The notes under the pieces were generated by a model. That model made no database searches and had not been told where the DNA came from. It saw only the letters and a list, made by a program, of their open reading frames with translations. From the NCBI GenBank assembly GCA_022606425.2, contig JAHDVF020001505.1, forward strand, positions 496,001 through 560,000: DNA of 64,000 bases, given 5' to 3'. The translations under genes were made by a program, and so were the position numbers. This document shows, piece by piece, positions 37,270-48,830 of this stretch (its first letter is position 1; each line of letters starts with the position of its first letter). The DNA comes from Lepidostoma basale. Lineage: Eukaryota; Arthropoda; Insecta; Trichoptera; Lepidostomatidae.

Positions 37270-37680
37270 GAATGAAATTATCAGTATTCGCCAAATAAAA
37301 GGGCTTGGATTACATCGGTCATAACGAAGGGTCACACGGTATTATTTCTAGACGATCACGAAGGCCAACTCGCGTAAGGTAAAACACATGTAAGCTCCGT
37401 ACAGGTGGATGAAGAGGGAATGACTGGGGGAAGCTCCACCATTCGCGGAGGAAGGTTGGGAGGGATTCTGCTTAGGGTCCTCGTGGACAGGGCATTTCAC
37501 CACATTTGGTGCCGTGACCAGGATGGAACTACCATAGTAGTTGATGATAACTTGGAAGGGTGGGAGGCGATCCCATCACAGTTAGGTGTCCTCCTGGACA
37601 GAGCGATTCACCACATTTGGTGCCGTGACCAGGATTAGACATCACGGAGATCGTGGACAGGACGATCCATCACAAGCTTT
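37270..37680 (+). mobile_element. LTR retrotransposon 5' remnant with two tRNA-His-type primer binding sites
   Basis: AATAAAAGGGCTTGG near 37.30 kb looks like LTR R/U5. TGGTGCCGTGACCAGGAT stands at 37507..37524 and again at 37618..37635. It is complementary to the 3' end of an animal tRNA-His (...ATCCTGGTCACGGCACCA). Each copy follows GGACAG(G/A)GC, TTCACCACATT, so a 111-bp block spanning the LTR-PBS junction is duplicated. A third partial GTGGACAGGACGATCCATCA lacks the site. No gag or pol was found. Confidence 0.65.
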
Positions 37681-38683
37681 ATCTGTCTTTTTTTAACTTC
37701 ATTATATAGATCGCTGCAACTAGATATCTCCACAACCCATATATCTGAACTTCATGAGTCATGAATCATGACCTGTTCTATGGGTTTATAGTCTACATCC
37801 AATAGAGTAGAAACTGTGTATTTATAATACTATGGACAATAATATCAAAAAGTATTCATAACTCTTGCTGCTTTACTATTGTATGTCTACAAGGAAAAGT
37901 GAAAGTAAAGCAAATTATGCAATTTACAAGAAAGCTACTGTAACATCCGTAAATTTCGGGATTTACCGATTTTCTCAACTCTCTTTCTATGTTAGGGTCG
38001 CTTTGTGTTATGAAACAATAACTCTAACTCTGTCACTATAATTAAGTTTACTGTTTTTGACAACTGTCCCGGTATAACGTTCTACCCTTACATTAACCAT
38101 CATGCTCTTAACCATCATACCATCATACAGACTCTTATTTCCTGACGTCTTCGCAGTTTCCTTTATCTCTATACATTAATGTTACCATGTTTCTATCGTA
38201 TACATGACCGCATTTAAACGACGATTGATCGAGTGACATAATTTAATCTCTTTTTCTTGCAACCTTTCTTGGCTAGTAGTTGTAAGGGTTATTTTAACCT
38301 CTCGTGCTAACTGTGGCGTACTAATCCATAAAATGATTCAAGTAGAGGTAAGTACTATAAAATATAAATATGCGAAATACATACGAGTATATATGATTCA
38401 ATAAAAATGATATATAAATCTTCCAGATATGTGGTATGTGCTGGAAAAATATGAATATAATATGTATATAATACGAGTACATAATATAGGAAGAATAATG
38501 TAATTAGATATGCTATAGAAAAATGGGATGTGGTCAGGATCTCGAGTTAAAATTAAGTAGCCTGAGATGCTGGGGTGTCAGTTTCTTCCTTCTATATTTT
38601 TATTGAATTTCGAAAATAACATTGCTTAATACATCATAATCACTCCAATCGTAAGACAGCTGAGTGAACTTATATACTTATGG

Positions 38684-38931
38684 AGTGGCGGTACTCCCAT
38701 ATAGAAGCCCAGAAGGCCGGCTTGCGTAAGAAGGTGTGAATCAAAACCCCCAAATCTAAGTAATCATGCCCCCGCATAAACCAGCAACCCACCAAATCAC
38801 CTTCCAAAAATATTCCCATCAGACGTTATTGGAATAGCCACAAGAGCTGAACTTCTGTAAGCCAGAAGACGTTTTGATTCAAAATTTCTTACGCAAACCG
38901 GGCTTCTATGGGAGTACCGCCACTGCTTATA
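38684..38931. mobile_element. MITE with about 60-bp inverted repeats
   Basis: GTGGCGGTACTCCCATA opens both ends, continuing GAAGCCC, TTGCGTAAGAA and TGAATCAAAAC in each arm. Flanks share CTTAT(G/A), so an 8-bp hAT-type duplication is possible but not clean. Confidence 0.7.
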
Positions 38932-39094
38932 TACCTTATTAATTCAAAAATTACAAAAAAATATACAAAGTATTACAAATGTATCGAAGAGTTGTAAACA
39001 TTTATGACAGCAGCCTGTCTCTCTGAGCTAATATTGATAAATTCTACAAAATGAATTATAGTGCATATCAGGGTATTGTTGATGTTTAACTATT

Positions 39095-39233
39095 AAATCC
39101 TGAAAAGCGGCCATGTTCGGAGTCGGAACAATCGACGAGCGTGCGTGCTTGAAGAGGCGCGATAGTTATATCAGGATATAAAGGTTTGGCGGTTCATCCT
39201 CTATCAAACGGCGTGATGGTTAGTTACTTAGAG
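39095..39233 (+). mobile_element. LINE with (TTAG)n tail, decayed subfamily 2 fragment
   Basis: AGCGGCCATGTTCGGAGTCG leads to GCGGTTCATCCTCTATC and AACGGCGTGATGGTTAGTTA. Confidence 0.65.
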
Positions 39234-39984
39234 GATCAGCGTACTCGTAATACAAATAGAAAATACAAATGATTCGAAACAAAAGTTGTAATGTAAATAT
39301 TTTTTAAGAGAGATTATTTGCTGTAAACATTATGCAATAGGGTTTGCAAAGACTCCAGAAAAAAACAAGTACACATTTTGGTCACATAAGATTCTTCGTA
39401 TCGATCTAGACACGTTCCGTTCTATCCGAGAGCTTTATTTAGTAAAAAAAATACTTAAATTAAATCTAATATTACTGATTACACCATAGGTTACATTTTC
39501 TAGACTACCGACCCTGTATATGGAAAAAATTCTTGTATTTTTTCTCATAATAGTTATATTAACTATTAAAATATGATTACACATTATCAGTCTACTTTTA
39601 TAATCACAAAGTTGAAATTAAATAGATTATCAAATGTATCAGAAAGGTTTAAATTTAGATACTTTCTTAAATTGTTTATTCGTGAAAATAGTATTTTCAA
39701 AGAATTTCATTATTATTTATTTAAATACATACGTCACGGCCGCCACCTCAGACTGCCACAAAGCCCTCATTACACATGGACCCTCTACCGCCCCCATAAA
39801 AAGCTTCAGCGCCCCCTGGGTAAGCAACTAAAAAGAGTTTATCAAACAGGTTTAAAATCTTCAAGAGTTATACGACCATTTGAAGTTTGAGAATATTTCA
39901 TACAAATGTGCACTGTTATTACTGTGCCACCATCTGTTTTAAATGCATTTAATTTGTTATCTGAAATCTATTGCGAGACCAGTC

Positions 39985-40075
39985 TAAAAGTCGAAATAAA
40001 GACAAAAGTGGAAGTAGTTAAAAACATTGTTTTATTTAATTATCATTTAATATCAATTTGTTATAAATAATTGCA
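39985..40075 (+). repeat. Half of foldback family B
   Basis: AAATAAAGACAAAAGTGGAA and GTAGTTAAAAACATTGTTTT, then ATTTAATTATCATTTAAT match one arm of the palindrome inserted at 56.6-56.84 kb. Confidence 0.7.
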
Positions 40076-40399
40076 AACAAGCTAGCGGCTTTAAGTATTA
40101 ACTTAAATAAGGGAATAAAAATGTTGATGAATACCATTAGTTCGTCCCTAAATAATTTTCAAAAGAGCTATAGTTACGTCGTCTTATGCGAGCATTTTGC
40201 CTTGAACTTGACGTTTTACGTAAACATCGGCAGTATCAACAGCGGATAAGAGATGCCTTCGCGACAGGGCCGAACTCGTCACATTGCGGAAACCGATCCT
40301 TCGGTGCATCTACTTGTATTGGAAAACTAGTTATTTATTCGAACACAACATAAAAATGAAATATTATTTTTGTTGACAAACACATTTAATATAAACTGA

Positions 40400-40754
40400 A
40401 TGTGGTGCGAATGAAAGTGTTATGAACAAAATAAGGAAAGGGTCATTAAGATGGTTTGGACACATGGAAAGAATGAGTGAAGACAGAATGGTAAAGAAGG
40501 TATATGTAAACGGCGTGAACGGAGCTAGAAATAGAGGAAGGCCGAGGAAAACGTGGCACGATCAAATCAATCAAATATTGAATGTCGGTCACGTGAGGAG
40601 TCGGAGAAATCGACGTGCGTGCATGACAAGATGTATGAATGTAGAGGAAGCGAGAGACGTATGTCAGGACAGAACAGTGTGGCGTTCCATTTTTTCTGCC
40701 TACCCCTCCGGGGAGACGGCGTGATGGTAAGTTAGTTAGTTAGTTAGTTAGTTA
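40400..40754 (+). mobile_element. LINE with (TTAG)n tail, well-preserved 3' copy
   Basis: A 100-codon frame (40422..40724) reads MNKIRKGSLRWFGHMERMSE, RNRGRPRKTWHDQINQILNV, RNRRACMTRCMNVEEARDVC and QDRTVWRSIFSAYPSGETA, then the tail GATGGTAAGTTAGTTAGTTA. This is the least damaged C-terminal end of the family here. It meets the next copy tail to tail. Confidence 0.85.
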
Positions 40755-41235
40755 ACTAACTAACCATCACGCCGTTTCCCCGAAGGGGTAGGCAGAAATA
40801 ATGGACTACCACACTTTTCTTTCCTGACATATTTCTCTCGCTTCCTCAAAATTCATACATCGTGTCATGCACGCGCGTCGATTTCTCTGACTCCTCACAT
40901 GGCCGACATTCAATATTTGATTTATTTTTTGTTTTCCTCGGTCTTCCTCCATTTCTGATTCCATTTACATCGTTAACACATACTTTTTTTACCATTCTTT
41001 CTTCGTTCATTCTTTCCGTATGTCCAAACCATCTTAATGATCCTTTCATTATTTTGTTCATAACACCATCATTCGCACCGCATTCACTTCTTATATTTTC
41101 ATTCGACACTCATACACAGAGTATCTACACATTGGTCTAAGAGATCTCATTTCTACTGCATTAATTCTAATTTCATCCTTCTTATGCAGTTCCATGCTTC
41201 GCTTCCATACATAAGGGTCAGTAGAAGAACACCAT
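40755..41235 (-). mobile_element. LINE with (TTAG)n tail, 3' copy
   Basis: The minus strand encodes MSNENIRSECGANDGVMNKI, GSLRWFGHTERMNEERMVKK and a frameshifted continuation. Its (TAAC)n end fuses with the (GTTA)n end of the previous copy at about 40754. Confidence 0.85.
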
Positions 41236-41411
41236 TGTGCACTTTAATATTGAGTTTTATATTATTAATATTTTTAAAAACATCGCTTCTCTAAACCATT
41301 TATGTATTATAACAGTAGGTATGTATTAATTTAAAATCATGTGCAGTTTACTAAGATTTGTAATCGATATACAACTTCTACTTCTTTGTATAGATCTTGT
41401 CATCTGTTTAG

Positions 41412-42350
41412 ACAACTAAATAACTAACTAACCATCACGCCGTCTAGCCGGAGAGGTAGACAGAAAAAATGGACCGCTACACTATTCTGTCCTGACATAC
41501 TTCTCTCGATTCCTCTACATTCATATATCTTGTCATGCAAACACGTCGATTTTTCCGATTCCTCACGTGTCCGACATTTAATATTTCAATTATTTGATCG
41601 TTCCACGTTTTCTTCGGCCTTCCTAGAGGAAGGCCTTCCTAGCTTTGTTCACGTTGTTTACATATACCTTCTTCACCATTCTGTTCAAACCATCTTAACG
41701 AACCTTTCATTATCTTGTTCATAATACTTTCATTCGCACCGCATTCACATCTTATATAATATAATATTGGATTTGACACTCTATCGTATACAGAATCACT
41801 ACACATTCGTCTTAGAGATCTCATTTCTACCTCATTTATTCTACTTTCATCCTTCTTTTGCCATTTCCATGCTTCTCGTTTTCTTCGGCCTTCCTCTATT
41901 CCTAGCTTTGTTCACGTTGTTTACATTACCTTCTTCACCATTCTGTCCAAACCATCTTAACGATCCTTTCATTATCTTGTTCATAATATTTTCATTCGCA
42001 CCGCATTCACATCTTATATAATATAATATTGCATTTGATACTCTATCATATACAGAATTACCACACATTCGTCTTAGAGATCTCATTTCTACCTCATTTA
42101 TTCTACTTTCATCCTTCTTTTGCCATTTCCATGCTTCACTTCCGTACATAAGGGACGACATTAAAACACCATTATGCACTGCCATCTTAACTCTTTTGGA
42201 TAGGCTTTTATTAGCGATGACAACTTTAAGTGCACCATTAATTCGGTTGCCTGCCCCATACCGTCTTTCAATATCCTTCTCCACTCTCCCATCCTTTGTA
42301 AACATACTTCCTAAACAAACAAATTCATCCACTTATTCCAAATTTCACCG
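41412..42350 (-). mobile_element. LINE with (TTAG)n tail, longest copy, with internal tandem duplication
   Basis: The minus strand encodes DEFVCLGSMFTKDGRVEKDI, ERRYGAGNRINGALKVVIAN, LMSSLMYGSEAWKWQKKDES and GSLRWFGQN, the reverse transcriptase C-terminal region of RTE-like LINEs. A 271-bp block is tandemly duplicated (41607..41877 and 41878..42148), so the C-terminal part appears twice. Confidence 0.85.
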
Positions 42351-42394
42351 TTTACACTAATTTTGCAGACTGTCGTGATCCTGTTTAGACATGA

Positions 42395-42670
42395 TATCAA
42401 ATCTGGATATCAAAATCCTTCCCATCTTTTTATACAGGATATCATGACAGGTCCTGTGATGAAGACGTCCAGTTTTCTATCAATCTCTTTGGTGGTCTTC
42501 TTGGTGGTCGACGGCCCTCTGGAATCTCGTACTCACTTTTTGATCAATATTTCATGTTCTGTGAATGTCTTCGTTACATATTCTATTTATAAAGGTTCTG
42601 CATGTGATAGGTCTCCATGATTTCATTTCTACTATTCTAAGAAGATGTTTCATTCTTACAGTGTCTGTTC
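42395..42670 (-). mobile_element. LINE group C fragment
   Basis: TCTCTTTGGTGGTCTTCTTG and GTGGTCGACGGCCCTCTGGA match the copy at 35.4 kb on the minus strand. A gapped match continues to the AGATGTTT(C/G)(A/G)TTCT block. Confidence 0.65.
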
Positions 42671-43083
42671 TTGCATCGATTCCGAAGTTATTATAAGTCG
42701 ATTCTGTGAGTCACAATCGATATACACCCATATCAACGGTTATGTTTGCTTTGATGCGTGCCCTAGTACCAAATAACTATATGATCTAATATAAACTATG
42801 TGATCGTTTCCCTTTCATCTGTATTAAGTATTTAAAGAGCACCTGTGTAATGAAGATGCTTTTTTTCATTCCTCAAAAATAATTGTTAATAATACATAAT
42901 TATTGGTCGTGAGATTACTTAAATACTCATATAACAAAATATTCGTTTATTGAAGTCATATATCACCACACACCACTCATCCTTGATGATTATTATAAAT
43001 AAAGTGATTCTTCCGAAAAGTATTTTATTATTATTCGAAATTGTTTCTAACAATAAATTATCTCAATATTTATTTATGTTTTC

Positions 43084-43625
43084 TTCTTCTTCTTCTTATT
43101 CTTCTTCCTCAGCCTATTCCCGTCCACTCCTGGACAAAGACCTCCTCCATTCGCTTCCATGTCACTCTGGCCTGTGCAGACTGCATCCAGGTTATTCCGA
43201 CGTGTCTGGTCAGGTCATCCTTCTACTGTAGTTGCGGTCGCCCCGCACTTCTTTTTGCCGTCCACGGTCTCCAAGTCAGCAGTCTTCTTGTCCACTTTTC
43301 ATCTGAGCTTCTGGCTACGTGACCCGCCATTGCCATTTTAGAGTCGCCACCCGGTGGATGATGTCAGTGACCCATGTTCTTTCTCTCACCGTATCGTTTC
43401 TGACTCTGTCTCTTAGGCTTATTCCTAACATGGCTCTTTCCATGGTTCTTTGGGTCACTCGCAGTTTCTCAGCACTTTGCTTGGACAATGTAACAGTTTC
43501 AAGACCATAAGTATTAACTGGCAGAACGCAGGCTTCATAGACTTTTCGTTTCAGATTGATCGGTATTTTCTGGTTTTTAAGGAAGTAACTCATGTTACCG
43601 AAAGCTGCCAAGCGAAGTTCATTTT
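43084..43625 (-). mobile_element. LINE group D copy
   Basis: The minus strand encodes MAAFGNMSYFLKNQKIPINL, KRKVYEACVLPVNTYGLETV and SLRDRVRNDTVRERTWVTDI, then a GAAGAAGAAG tail at 43.08 kb. Confidence 0.75.
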
Positions 43626-43709
43626 TTTTTCAATTATGTTTTATACATTCTATTTATTGTTATTTGGCATTCAAGTCAACACATACTGTTGTTTTTGATA
43701 ATTTGATTT

Positions 43710-44100
43710 TTTTTTACAACCCTTGGTGGGTCTCAGCCTCCTCCAAGAAACAATTTTCTTGAAGTGTTCGTAACGTTGGTTGTTTTCCGAGGTTAGGTTG
43801 TTTGGAATAACGCCCAACCCCCTTACTAGGAGGACCAGGGTTTTTCTGTAGGGGCGTTTCTTTCCTTAGCTGTGGGTGACCGGTTTTGTGGCGCCGAAAA
43901 TCGCCATTCGCCCTCTTGTAGCTGTGGCACATCAACATACGAGTACATCCAATATGCCACACCCAGGGTTTGCGGGATCGTAAAGATTACACGTGGATGC
44001 CAGAAAGTCGGACTAGATGGTAGTTTTGCTGGTGTTATGCAACTATGGCGTTTCTTGGCGTTTACTGGTACACATACCTTCCAGCACGGTACGTCCCCTC
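43710..44100. other. Mixed GC-rich remnant
   Basis: CAACCCTTGGTGGGTCTCAG and CCTCCTCCAAGAAAC match the extreme 3' end of LINE group F (minus strand, ...EEAKTHQGL). The rest of the block is unclassified. Confidence 0.45.
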
Positions 44101-44920
44101 ACAGCCCTAACCATCCATTCAAACCCCCTATTTAAAAAAATAAGATTGAATTACATATTAAGTGAAATATTGAGGCTAACAACTGCTTATCAAAAATATC
44201 TTATAAGTATGTCTATGGCCAATGTGCTTGGGGGTACAAATTTGGCCTCAATAGAGGCCTGTGAAAATTGTTTGTCTGAGTTTTTTTGCCTATAGGGACA
44301 AGGGCTACTACAAGAGGGGCATTATGAAGTTGAATTCTCATTGGCAACAAGTTATCAAACAGAACGGCGCATATTTGACTTAAATTGGATGATTATGACA
44401 CTTTTTATAAAGCATTGAAATAAAGCGAAAAATACGAAATAACTTTTTCCCCAACCTAATATATAATATATAGAAAGAGAAAAAAAAATCGTAACGTATT
44501 TTTGTACATATATTTTATGTATTGTAATGTAGAAAAGCCCCCTCTGTCTTATCCGACAGTAAGATGATTAACAATAAAATATTTACATTGAATTAACAAG
44601 TTATTGTTAGGATTGTTTAATACTACTTTCAATAAAATAATATAAACGTCACCATTAAACTTATGCTTACACAGATATTATTAATTTATTTACATTAAAT
44701 TGCGAGATAAGTGTTTCAGTTTAGGATATGAACTTGTTCGAGAAACGTCGACCACTGTAAGGTTACTATAGAATATTCAACTCTAGCTAAGGTCAATATA
44801 TTGAAGAGCAACAATCTAATGTTATTTTGCCAATCCAAAACACATTATGACAATATATCTTTAATTCCAGACAAAAAATATGAGTTTTACTACAGTTTAC
44901 ATAAACCGTAATCAATATTA
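44100..44920. other. AT-rich stretch with nothing recognised
   Basis: No gene or repeat family was recognised. Confidence 0.45.
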
Positions 44921-44924
44921 TTAT

Positions 44925-45420
44925 TATTCTTTGCTAGCCTTCTTCCCTCCACTGCTGGATATAGGCCTCTTCCAATTTCCTCCACTCGTCTCTATCCTGC
45001 CCCCTTAGTATCCAAGATTTTCCAACCCTTTTGATAATATCATCGGTCCATCTCATCGGTGGCCTTCCGACACTTCGCTTATTTTCCCATGGTCTCCAAC
45101 TGAGTATCCTGGGTGCCCATCTGTTGCCACCCTGTCTAGCCAAGTGTCCAGCCCATTGCCATTTCAATTTTGACACTCGGTCCATGACGTCAGCAACCCT
45201 GGTGCGGCGTCTGATTTCTTCATTCCTTATGCGGTCAAGCAAGCTCACACCAAGTATCTGTCTTTCCATGGACCTCTGTGTACACTTGAGCCTGTGGACA
45301 CTTTTTGCTGTAATAGATGTCGTCTCTAGTCCGTGTGTCATCATGGGCAGTATACACATGTCGTAGACCTTTCTTTTGAGACTAACCGGTATTTCATCAT
45401 TTTCAAGAGGTAGGTAGGTT
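44925..45420 (-). mobile_element. LINE group D relative with open C-terminal frame
   Basis: The frame 45359..44934 (minus) encodes MCILPMMTHGLETTSITAKS, SMERQILGVSLLDRIRNEEI, KLKWQWAGHLARQGGNRWAP and SVGRPPMRWTDDI, ending WREEG and a stop. It then runs into an AATAATAATA tail. This is the C-terminal part of a non-LTR reverse transcriptase ORF, in unusually open condition. Confidence 0.8.
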
Positions 45421-46040
45421 CTTGCCTTGCAATCAATATTGAAATGAAAAAAATAGCGACTTTGTTGAAAGGGAACAGAAAAATTAGAAAAACAATCGAC
45501 TTATTTTTAAAGCTTTATAAATTATTTTTTAAATTAGCTTTATAAGTTATTAAACATTTTGTTACATATATAATAATTTTCAGATTGACACTCTATGGAC
45601 GTCATTGGGCAATGGTATATGAGTTTCTGCCATTCTGTTGTGTCCTTTACTCCAGCAATAGCAGGTTTCAATTACTGTTCTATCAGCCTTCAACTAATGT
45701 GGCTAGTCTATATCATTTCCGTTTATATTCTCTTTTCACGTGAGATTATTCACGCAAACTCAATTATAGATATAATGCACTCTAATCCTTCCTTCGAGTG
45801 GATGAATTAGTTATCATATAATTTGTGATGTAATACATGCGTATTGGAACAACGTGCTTATTAATTGTACGAGAATTATATCCTATAAAAAGAAGGCCGC
45901 CTATCCAAATCTTGCGTGTTTATTGAATGAACTATATATTTAATGTCGTGGTTATTTATAGATAAAAAATAAATCATGATTATCACGCTATTTCCATAAC
46001 GTATGCATTTTTTCATTAAATGTTTTAAAGTATTGAAGGG
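45420..46040. other. Stretch with nothing recognised
   Basis: An open frame at 45595..45810 has no recognisable domain and no splice context. I do not call it a gene. Confidence 0.45.
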
Positions 46041-46046
46041 TTATTA

Positions 46047-46274
46047 TTATTATTATTATTATTTTGTTGAATCACTCTTTACATCATGACAGCATGAGCC
46101 GTGCATCGTGATAGGTAGCTATAGCGTAGCATCGTGATAGGTAGCATTTTATTGTCACGTGAATTCTACACCAGACAGTGACAGTGTGACAATCACACTG
46201 CCTTCGCCAGGAATCGAACCCGGAGCCTTCGGGGTGGCAGTCAATGCACTTACCACTCGGCCACGAAGGTTATT
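46047..46274 (-). mobile_element. tRNA-derived SINE with (AAT)n tail, best copy
   Basis: The minus strand opens TTCGTGGCCGAGTGGTAAGT, containing a perfect A box (TGGCCGAGTGG). GGTTCGATTCC is a perfect B box. The body GCAGTGTGATTGTCACACTG leads to GATTCAACAAAATAATAATA. The head resembles class II tRNAs (Ser/Leu type). Confidence 0.85.
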
Positions 46275-46457
46275 AAAACTTATGGGTATTATTATTTCAT
46301 CCATAACCAGGTATCTGAATTATTCCCTTTTATTTTTAAAAATAATTTTAAATATTTGTTTATTTTTCATTGTGTAATTTGAAACAAAATGTTAGACCAA
46401 TATTTTTTAATAAAATAAAAATCTAAATTTTTAATATAAAATAATCAAAGTTCAGTT

Positions 46458-46622
46458 TTTGTTTGCGATGACAAATTTAAGTGCACCATTCACTTAGTTG
46501 CCTGCCCCAACCCTTCTTTCAATATCCCTCTCCACTCGCCCATATTTTGTAAACATACTACCTAAATACACGAACTCATCTACTTGCTCCAAATTTTCAC
46601 CATTCACACTAATGTTGAACAT
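46458..46622 (-). mobile_element. LINE with (TTAG)n tail, internal fragment without 3' end
   Basis: The minus strand matches the region encoding EFV-LGS, FTK-GRVE-DIERR and GA-N(R/K) in the longest copy. A fragment lacking the 3' end is unusual for simple 5' truncation. Confidence 0.65.
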
Positions 46623-46669
46623 AGCATAACAATGAAACTGTTTTGCCGCTGAACACTCCCTGATGAGTT

Positions 46670-47275
46670 AATTAAATAATTATATAACTATTAATTAAAA
46701 AAGTTTGTTTTCTATCACAAATTGTATTTATTTTACATTACGACAGCTGTTTCATCAACCAATGTTGACATCATCAGAACACCTGATGATGTCAACATTA
46801 CGTCACCTGAGAGTAAGAAGGTTCCAACTGACAAAAGTAAAAAGCTGAGAAAAATGAAGTCAAAGTTTTATTGGTTTCGGGTGTGTATCTTGGAATAAAG
46901 GGGTTTTATTCCAATTTCCAGAGATTCTTTTACCGAGAAACGTGTAAATTTTGTCTGGCAACAGTTGGAATAATAAAGTTCTAAGTTTAAATGAATCCTT
47001 CTTCAGTGAATCGTGTGTTTTGAATGATCAGATGGAACTTGATTCTTTTCGTAGCATCAAAATGACGATACTATTACATGTTTTTTTTATTGTACGTATA
47101 GATAAGGTTAGTAAGAACACTTTTCACGAAAAAAAGCCAAATGTGAAATTTTGTTAGTTGGAACCCTCTTACTCTCAGGTGACGATTGGTTGATGAAACA
47201 GCTGTCTGTTATAAAATAAATTCAATTTGTGATATAAAACAAAGTTTTTGAATTAACAGTTATAAAATGTTAAAA
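46670..47275. repeat. Foldback element with hammerhead-like motifs, family 2, split by a TIR insert
   Basis: The outer arms carry TTTGTTTTATATCACAAATT-like ends and ACAGCTGTTTCATCAACCAAT. The left arm has the minus-strand motif CTGATGA, stem GTCAAC/GTTGAT, GAA, ACAGCTGT, C. The right arm has the plus-strand equivalent, but a 384-bp element at 46801..47184 has inserted between its GTCAAC and GTTGAT halves. Confidence 0.75.
46801..47184. mobile_element. TIR element inserted in foldback family 2
   Basis: CGTCACCTGAGAGTAAGAAG at the left matches, inverted, CTCTTACTCTCAGGTGACG at the right, continuing GGTTCCAACT(G/A)AC for about 30 bp. ATT may be a 3-bp target duplication. The interior has no supported gene. 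Confidence 0.75.
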
Positions 47276-47924
47276 TATCTTAGTGTTTCGGCTAAAACAA
47301 TGGACTATTTAAATAATTATATATATATATTATTATATTATATATTTAAATAAAGTTATCTGTTAGAAGAGCATATTGGGTTTTATTTTGTGAGCCGTTG
47401 ATAAAATTACTGTTGTAAGATTTGGCGCACATTTGTATTAGTGTAATGTTTACAAATGGACACGCATGTATAGTGCAGTGTGTGTATAATTTAGTTTTAC
47501 CTTCAGTTATTATTGTAGGTATGCGAGTGAGTATTGTATTCGCGAGGAAGTCGATATCATTATATTACATAATCAATAACGCTGGACGTGGTCGTGACAT
47601 TTACCTCTACCGGCAGTTTACACTGCACGGCGAAGAAGCCAACCATCGTTATTATTACATAAAATATTTATAGCGTGTATACAAACACATCCACAGTTAT
47701 TCATGTGAATCAAAGTCGACTACATATTTTAAATGCGTATCTATATTATAATATGCTTTATGTATCTTCAACAAGCAAGTACTCGGAATGCAATGATTAC
47801 TATTATATATATTTAGTTTCACGCGAAGAGAAACTAGTAATTCAAAATCCGAAATACTTATCCTAAAAACTAAAAAAACAGTCCATTGTTTTGGACGAAA
47901 CACTATGATACCTTAATATTTTAT

Positions 47925-48075
47925 AACTGTTAATGCAAAAACTTTGTTTTATATCAACCAATGTTTCATCAACCAATGTTGACATCATCAGGTGTTACAA
48001 AAATATATCAAATGTCGTAAAATAAATACAATTGTGATATAAAACAAAATTTTGCATTAACAGTTATAAAAACCA
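47925..48075. repeat. Foldback family 2, second copy
   Basis: TATAACTGTTAATGCAAAA and its inverted partner bound the copy. One motif is present on the minus strand (CTGATGA ... GTTGATGAAACA). The terminal stem III and cleavage region are altered. Confidence 0.7.
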
Positions 48076-48204
48076 ATATTTTAAGAACATAAGACAAAAC
48101 AAACAAGTTTTAGATGAAAACAAAGTTACAATTTTAACAAATGGAAACATGTTTCTAACCTGTTCTCGATTAAATGTTCTAAAGAGTTTCGGAATTTTAG
48201 TATA

Positions 48205-48830
48205 GGTTTTGGTACGGGAGGTACGGAGGAAGATGTAGCTAGCGGACTTAACAAGGCAAAGGGAGCTTTCGCTATGCTTCGCCCTTTATGGCGCTCCGGT
48301 ATCATTTCGAGAAAGCTCAATCCAAGTATTCAGCAGTAGCGTTAAAAGCGTACTGCTGTACGGATGTGAGACTTGGAAGTCTACCGCGGACGTTATTGGT
48401 AAACTCCAGGTGTTTATAAATAGGTGCCTTCGCTCAATATTCAAAATCTATTGGCCCCAAACAGTGTCAAATGCCGTTCTCTGGACCATGCCAGGCTAAA
48501 CGCCAATTAGAGAACATGTCGCTAGACGCAAATGGCAGAGGATCGGTCACACTCTGAGACGAAACCCAGCCTGCATCGCTCAGGATGCACTAGACTGGCC
48601 CCCTATGGGAAAAAAGAGAAAGCGAGGCAGACCTAGAGCCACCTGGAGAAGAACCCTGCAGGACGAGGTTAATGCAGCAGGCCTCACTTGGGATGATGTT
48701 AGGCATCAGGCATGCGATAGAGTTAGTGGAGAAGGTTCCTTGAGGCCCTATGCACCACGGAGGTGTGACAGGATAAAAATAAGAACGAGTTCGTCCACGT
48801 GCTAAATGGATACATGAGGCGTTGAAGTGG
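48205..48830 (+). pseudogene. Non-LTR LINE C-terminal fragment, unassigned group
   Basis: The plus strand encodes, with stops, VLLYGCETWKSTADVIGKLQ, INRCLRSIFKIYWP, KWQRIGHTLRRNPACIAQDA, KKRKRGRPRATWRRTLQDEV and AGLTWDDVRHQACDR. Its C-terminal arrangement differs from the other LINE groups in the window. Confidence 0.7.

Noticed and set aside
37405..37638. 77-codon plus-strand frame
   Set aside because: It runs through two retrotransposon primer binding sites and has an internal repeat, so it is noncoding.
39573..39890. 105-codon plus-strand frame, basic, with LPQSPHYTWTLYRPHKK
   Set aside because: No recognisable domain, no splice context and repeat DNA nearby; not strong enough to call.
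45595..45810. 71-codon hydrophobic frame
   Set aside because: No homology recognised and no gene context; expected by chance in AT-rich DNA.
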